Below are positions 5,713 to 6,685 of a stretch of DNA of 6,685 nt, in pieces. The position numbers and the translations under genes are program-made. Position 1 is the stretch's first letter, and every line of letters begins with the position of its first letter. Where the stretch lies: positions 1 to 6,685 of the forward strand of contig CACZTE010000109.1 of NCBI GenBank assembly GCA_902784045.1, written 5' to 3'. The notes under the pieces were generated by a model that was not told the origin of the DNA, ran no database searches, and worked only from the letters and a program-made list of their open reading frames with translations. The DNA is from an uncultured Eubacterium sp. GTDB taxonomy: Bacteria; Bacillota; Clostridia; Eubacteriales; Eubacteriaceae.

Positions 5713-6033
5713 TCAGTTAAGATAGCGCGTATCCGATTCAAGGATATGTGCTTTTTTATCGTCTTTGTTTCCACAGTCATCCGCAGCATAAATATTCCAT
5801 CGATGATTATGTTTATCCCAACATAAATCGAGGAAACCTTCTCCCCTACCGGTGATTTTAACCGTAAAGCGAATACCGGTTCCGCCTCCCGGAATAACGC
5901 CTCTTGTCGCGCTGACAATCTCTGCAATATGCCATATGCCAAAATCGCTTGTGATTTCCGTTGGGAAGTCTACTTTACAATATCTCGTTGTCGAAACATT
6001 AACTATTTTTTTCTTTAAACGTGTAGAGTTCAC
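5713..6033 (-). CDS. Unrecognised small soluble protein (106 residues), GTG start
   Basis: I do not recognise this protein. It has no signal peptide or membrane segment. The N-terminus is basic (RLKKK, residues 5-9). The middle has a glycine-rich turn (PGGGTG, 48-53) followed by alternating strand-like stretches (IRFTVKI, 54-60; GFLDLCWD, 66-73; RWNIYAADD, 78-86). It has three cysteines (19, 71, 87) and a charged C-terminus, and looks like a small beta-rich domain. The frame is supported by a strong promoter at 6090-6118 and an AGAGGTG ribosome binding site 7 bases before GTG at 6033. An overlapping minus-strand frame at 5604-5942 lacks such support and runs into the terminator. It is monocistronic and convergent to the LCP-GtrA operon. 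It could be a lineage-specific or horizontally acquired gene; the sequence does not decide. Confidence 0.72.
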   Translation of the reverse strand: MNSTRLKKKIVNVSTTRYCKVDFPTEITSDFGIWHIAEIVSATRGVIPGGGTGIRFTVKITGRGEGFLDLCWDKHNHRWNIYAADDCGNKDDKKAHILESDTRYLN

Positions 6034-6047
6034 ATGGCTTCACCTCT
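6030..6047 (-). promoter_or_regulatory. Ribosome binding site with overlapping AUG-UGA and GUG starts
   Basis: The minus strand reads AGAGGTG (6047-6041), five bases, then ATGTGA (6035-6030). The ATG at 6035-6033 is ideally spaced but is followed at once by TGA. The GTG used for the 106-residue protein shares its first base with the last base of that ATG. Initiation at ATG would give a one-codon start-stop frame that competes with the GTG. Confidence 0.5.
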
Positions 6048-6089
6048 TTATTGTTTGATTTGTGTGTAACTACTTTTTTTCGCATTCTT

Positions 6090-6118
6090 AGATTATCATG
6101 TTTTTACTTAATAGTCAA
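6090..6118 (-). promoter_or_regulatory. Strong sigma-A type promoter of the 106-residue gene
   Basis: On the minus strand, -35 TTGACT (6118-6113) is followed by a 17-base spacer and -10 TAATCT (6095-6090). A TGA precedes the -10, matching the TGN extension. Transcription would start near 6083, about 50 bases before the GTG start. This is among the best promoters in the window. Confidence 0.8.
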
Positions 6119-6210
6119 CATATTCTTTTAATTAAATTATATTTATTATGTTTATTACATCAAACATCGAATTACAGCATTTCCGAAAAAGCCTATTTAT
6201 GCCATAAAAT

Positions 6211-6241
6211 GATCATCAAAAGGATTATAAGATCACCAAAA
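6211..6241. repeat. Short direct repeat, 20-base period
   Basis: GATCATCAAAA at 6211-6221 is repeated as GATCACCAAAA at 6231-6241, one mismatch in eleven, with starts 20 bases apart (about two helical turns). In AT-rich DNA this may be chance. Confidence 0.35.
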
Positions 6242-6340
6242 TAATTTTATAAAAAATGTCCTTCGCAATCCTCCTTTTTGTTATTATTTGAGTTAAAGAG
6301 TTACAAGCGTTTTGACTACTATTTACTATTTTGAGAATTA

Positions 6341-6359
6341 TTATCTGCCCATCAGATAA
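6341..6359. repeat. Perfect inverted repeat, possible operator
   Basis: TTATCTG (6341-6347) and CAGATAA (6353-6359) are exact reverse complements separated by 5 bases. Arm length and spacing suit a dimeric DNA-binding protein. No U run follows on either strand, so it is not a terminator. It is far from any identified promoter. Confidence 0.5.
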
Positions 6360-6551
6360 CCTCGATCCTATAAAAGCGCATTGACAATTGCATTGAAATA
6401 GATTTACATCATCTGCTGATAGATACAAGCGAACCTATGATTACGAAGCTTTCTTCAATGATCCTGCAAAAATTCGCACTTTTATATGATCAAATCATTT
6501 TCTTCAGTTAAAAAATTATTAAAGACGTAATAAATGATATAATATAAAATC

Positions 6552-6591
6552 AAAAAACAAAAAAAGAATCAACACGACAAATGCATGATTC
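6552..6591 (-). terminator. Terminator downstream of tRNA-Ser
   Basis: On the minus strand, GAATCA (6591-6586) and TGATTC (6571-6566) form a 6-base-pair stem with a 14-base loop. Seven T, one G and six T follow (6565-6552). It begins about 12 bases after the tRNA 3' end. The stem is short but the U tract is strong. Confidence 0.62.
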
Positions 6592-6603
6592 AAAAAAGAA
6601 AAA

Positions 6604-6685
6604 TGGCGGAGAGAGAGGGATTCGAACCCTCGATACGCTTAATCACGTATACACGCTTTCCAGGCGTGCTCCTTCAGCCAGCTCA
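6604..6685 (-). tRNA. tRNA-Ser, anticodon GGA (5' end outside window)
   Basis: On the minus strand the 3' end shows encoded CCA (6606-6604), discriminator G, the acceptor strand TCTCTCC, and a T arm with the GGTTCGAATCC loop region. A long variable arm has an ATACG/CGTAT stem, typical of class II tRNAs. The anticodon stem is CACGC/GCGTG with loop CTGGAAA, so the anticodon is GGA (6661-6659), which reads UCC and UCU. The D arm is partly present (GCTGGCTGAAGGAGC). The 5' acceptor strand and the start of the D arm, roughly 15 bases, lie beyond the right edge. Confidence 0.95.

Larger units (their letters stand above)
6119..6551. other. AT-rich intergenic region without a convincing gene
   Basis: The stretch between the promoter of the 106-residue gene and the tRNA terminator is AT-rich and carries no frame with a good ribosome binding site. 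It holds a near-perfect 11-base direct repeat (6211-6241) and a perfect palindrome (6341-6359). A minus-strand AAGGAGG-like sequence near 6275 has no start codon at a usable distance, so it may be chance or a decayed gene. Confidence 0.5.

Noticed and set aside
5604..5942. A 112-codon minus-strand frame overlapping the 106-residue gene
   Set aside because: It runs through the bidirectional terminator and has no promoter or ribosome binding site of its own, while the overlapping frame at 5713-6033 has both.
6381..6410. TTGACA resembling a -35 box on the plus strand
   Set aside because: No acceptable -10 box stands 16-18 bases downstream (TTTACA, TTACAT or TACATC), and no plus-strand gene follows.
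6225..6428. A 67-codon minus-strand frame
   Set aside because: It needs a TTG start with only a weak AGG upstream and lies in AT-rich DNA spanning the palindrome. I cannot support it as a gene.

Overview
The window looks like chromosomal DNA from a low-GC Gram-positive bacterium (Firmicutes/Bacillota type). The evidence is AGGAGG-like ribosome binding sites, sigma-A type promoters with TGN-extended -10 boxes, U-tract terminators, a LytR-CpsA-Psr (LCP) protein, and a tRNA-Ser with encoded CCA. I cannot name the genus. No mobile element, CRISPR array or phage gene is visible.

Layout. Positions 2-178 (+) are the last 58 codons of an ABC exporter ATP-binding subunit, followed by its terminator. 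Positions 494-1780 (-) encode a membrane-anchored family 2 glycosyltransferase. It has its own terminator (433-462) and a well-formed promoter flanked by an unusual array of AACCTT/AAGGTT half-sites (1825-1904). Positions 2121-3305 (-) encode an unrecognised protein with four membrane segments and a cytoplasmic tail of about 270 residues that is very acidic. Diverging from it, 3518-5104 (+) encodes an LCP protein with a TTG start and a very basic, low-complexity N-terminal extension of about 190 residues. It is followed 26 bases later by a GtrA-family membrane protein (5131-5535) and a bidirectional terminator. Positions 5713-6033 (-) encode a 106-residue protein of unknown function with a strong promoter and an odd start site. 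Positions 6119-6551 are AT-rich and carry no convincing gene. The window ends inside a tRNA-Ser(GGA) gene on the minus strand, with its terminator.

How the genes fit together. The glycosyltransferase, LCP and GtrA proteins all belong to families that work on undecaprenyl-linked sugars or cell-envelope glycopolymers, so the middle of the window looks like a small envelope-polysaccharide locus. The most interesting point is the divergent pair at 2121-5104. One protein should put a long acidic tail, and the other a long basic tail, on the same (cytoplasmic) face of the membrane, and the two genes share one regulatory region. I propose, as inference only, that the two tails bind each other and that the four-helix protein is a partner or regulator of the LCP enzyme. 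The second point is the repeat array around the glycosyltransferase promoter, which looks like binding sites for an OmpR/PhoB-type response regulator.
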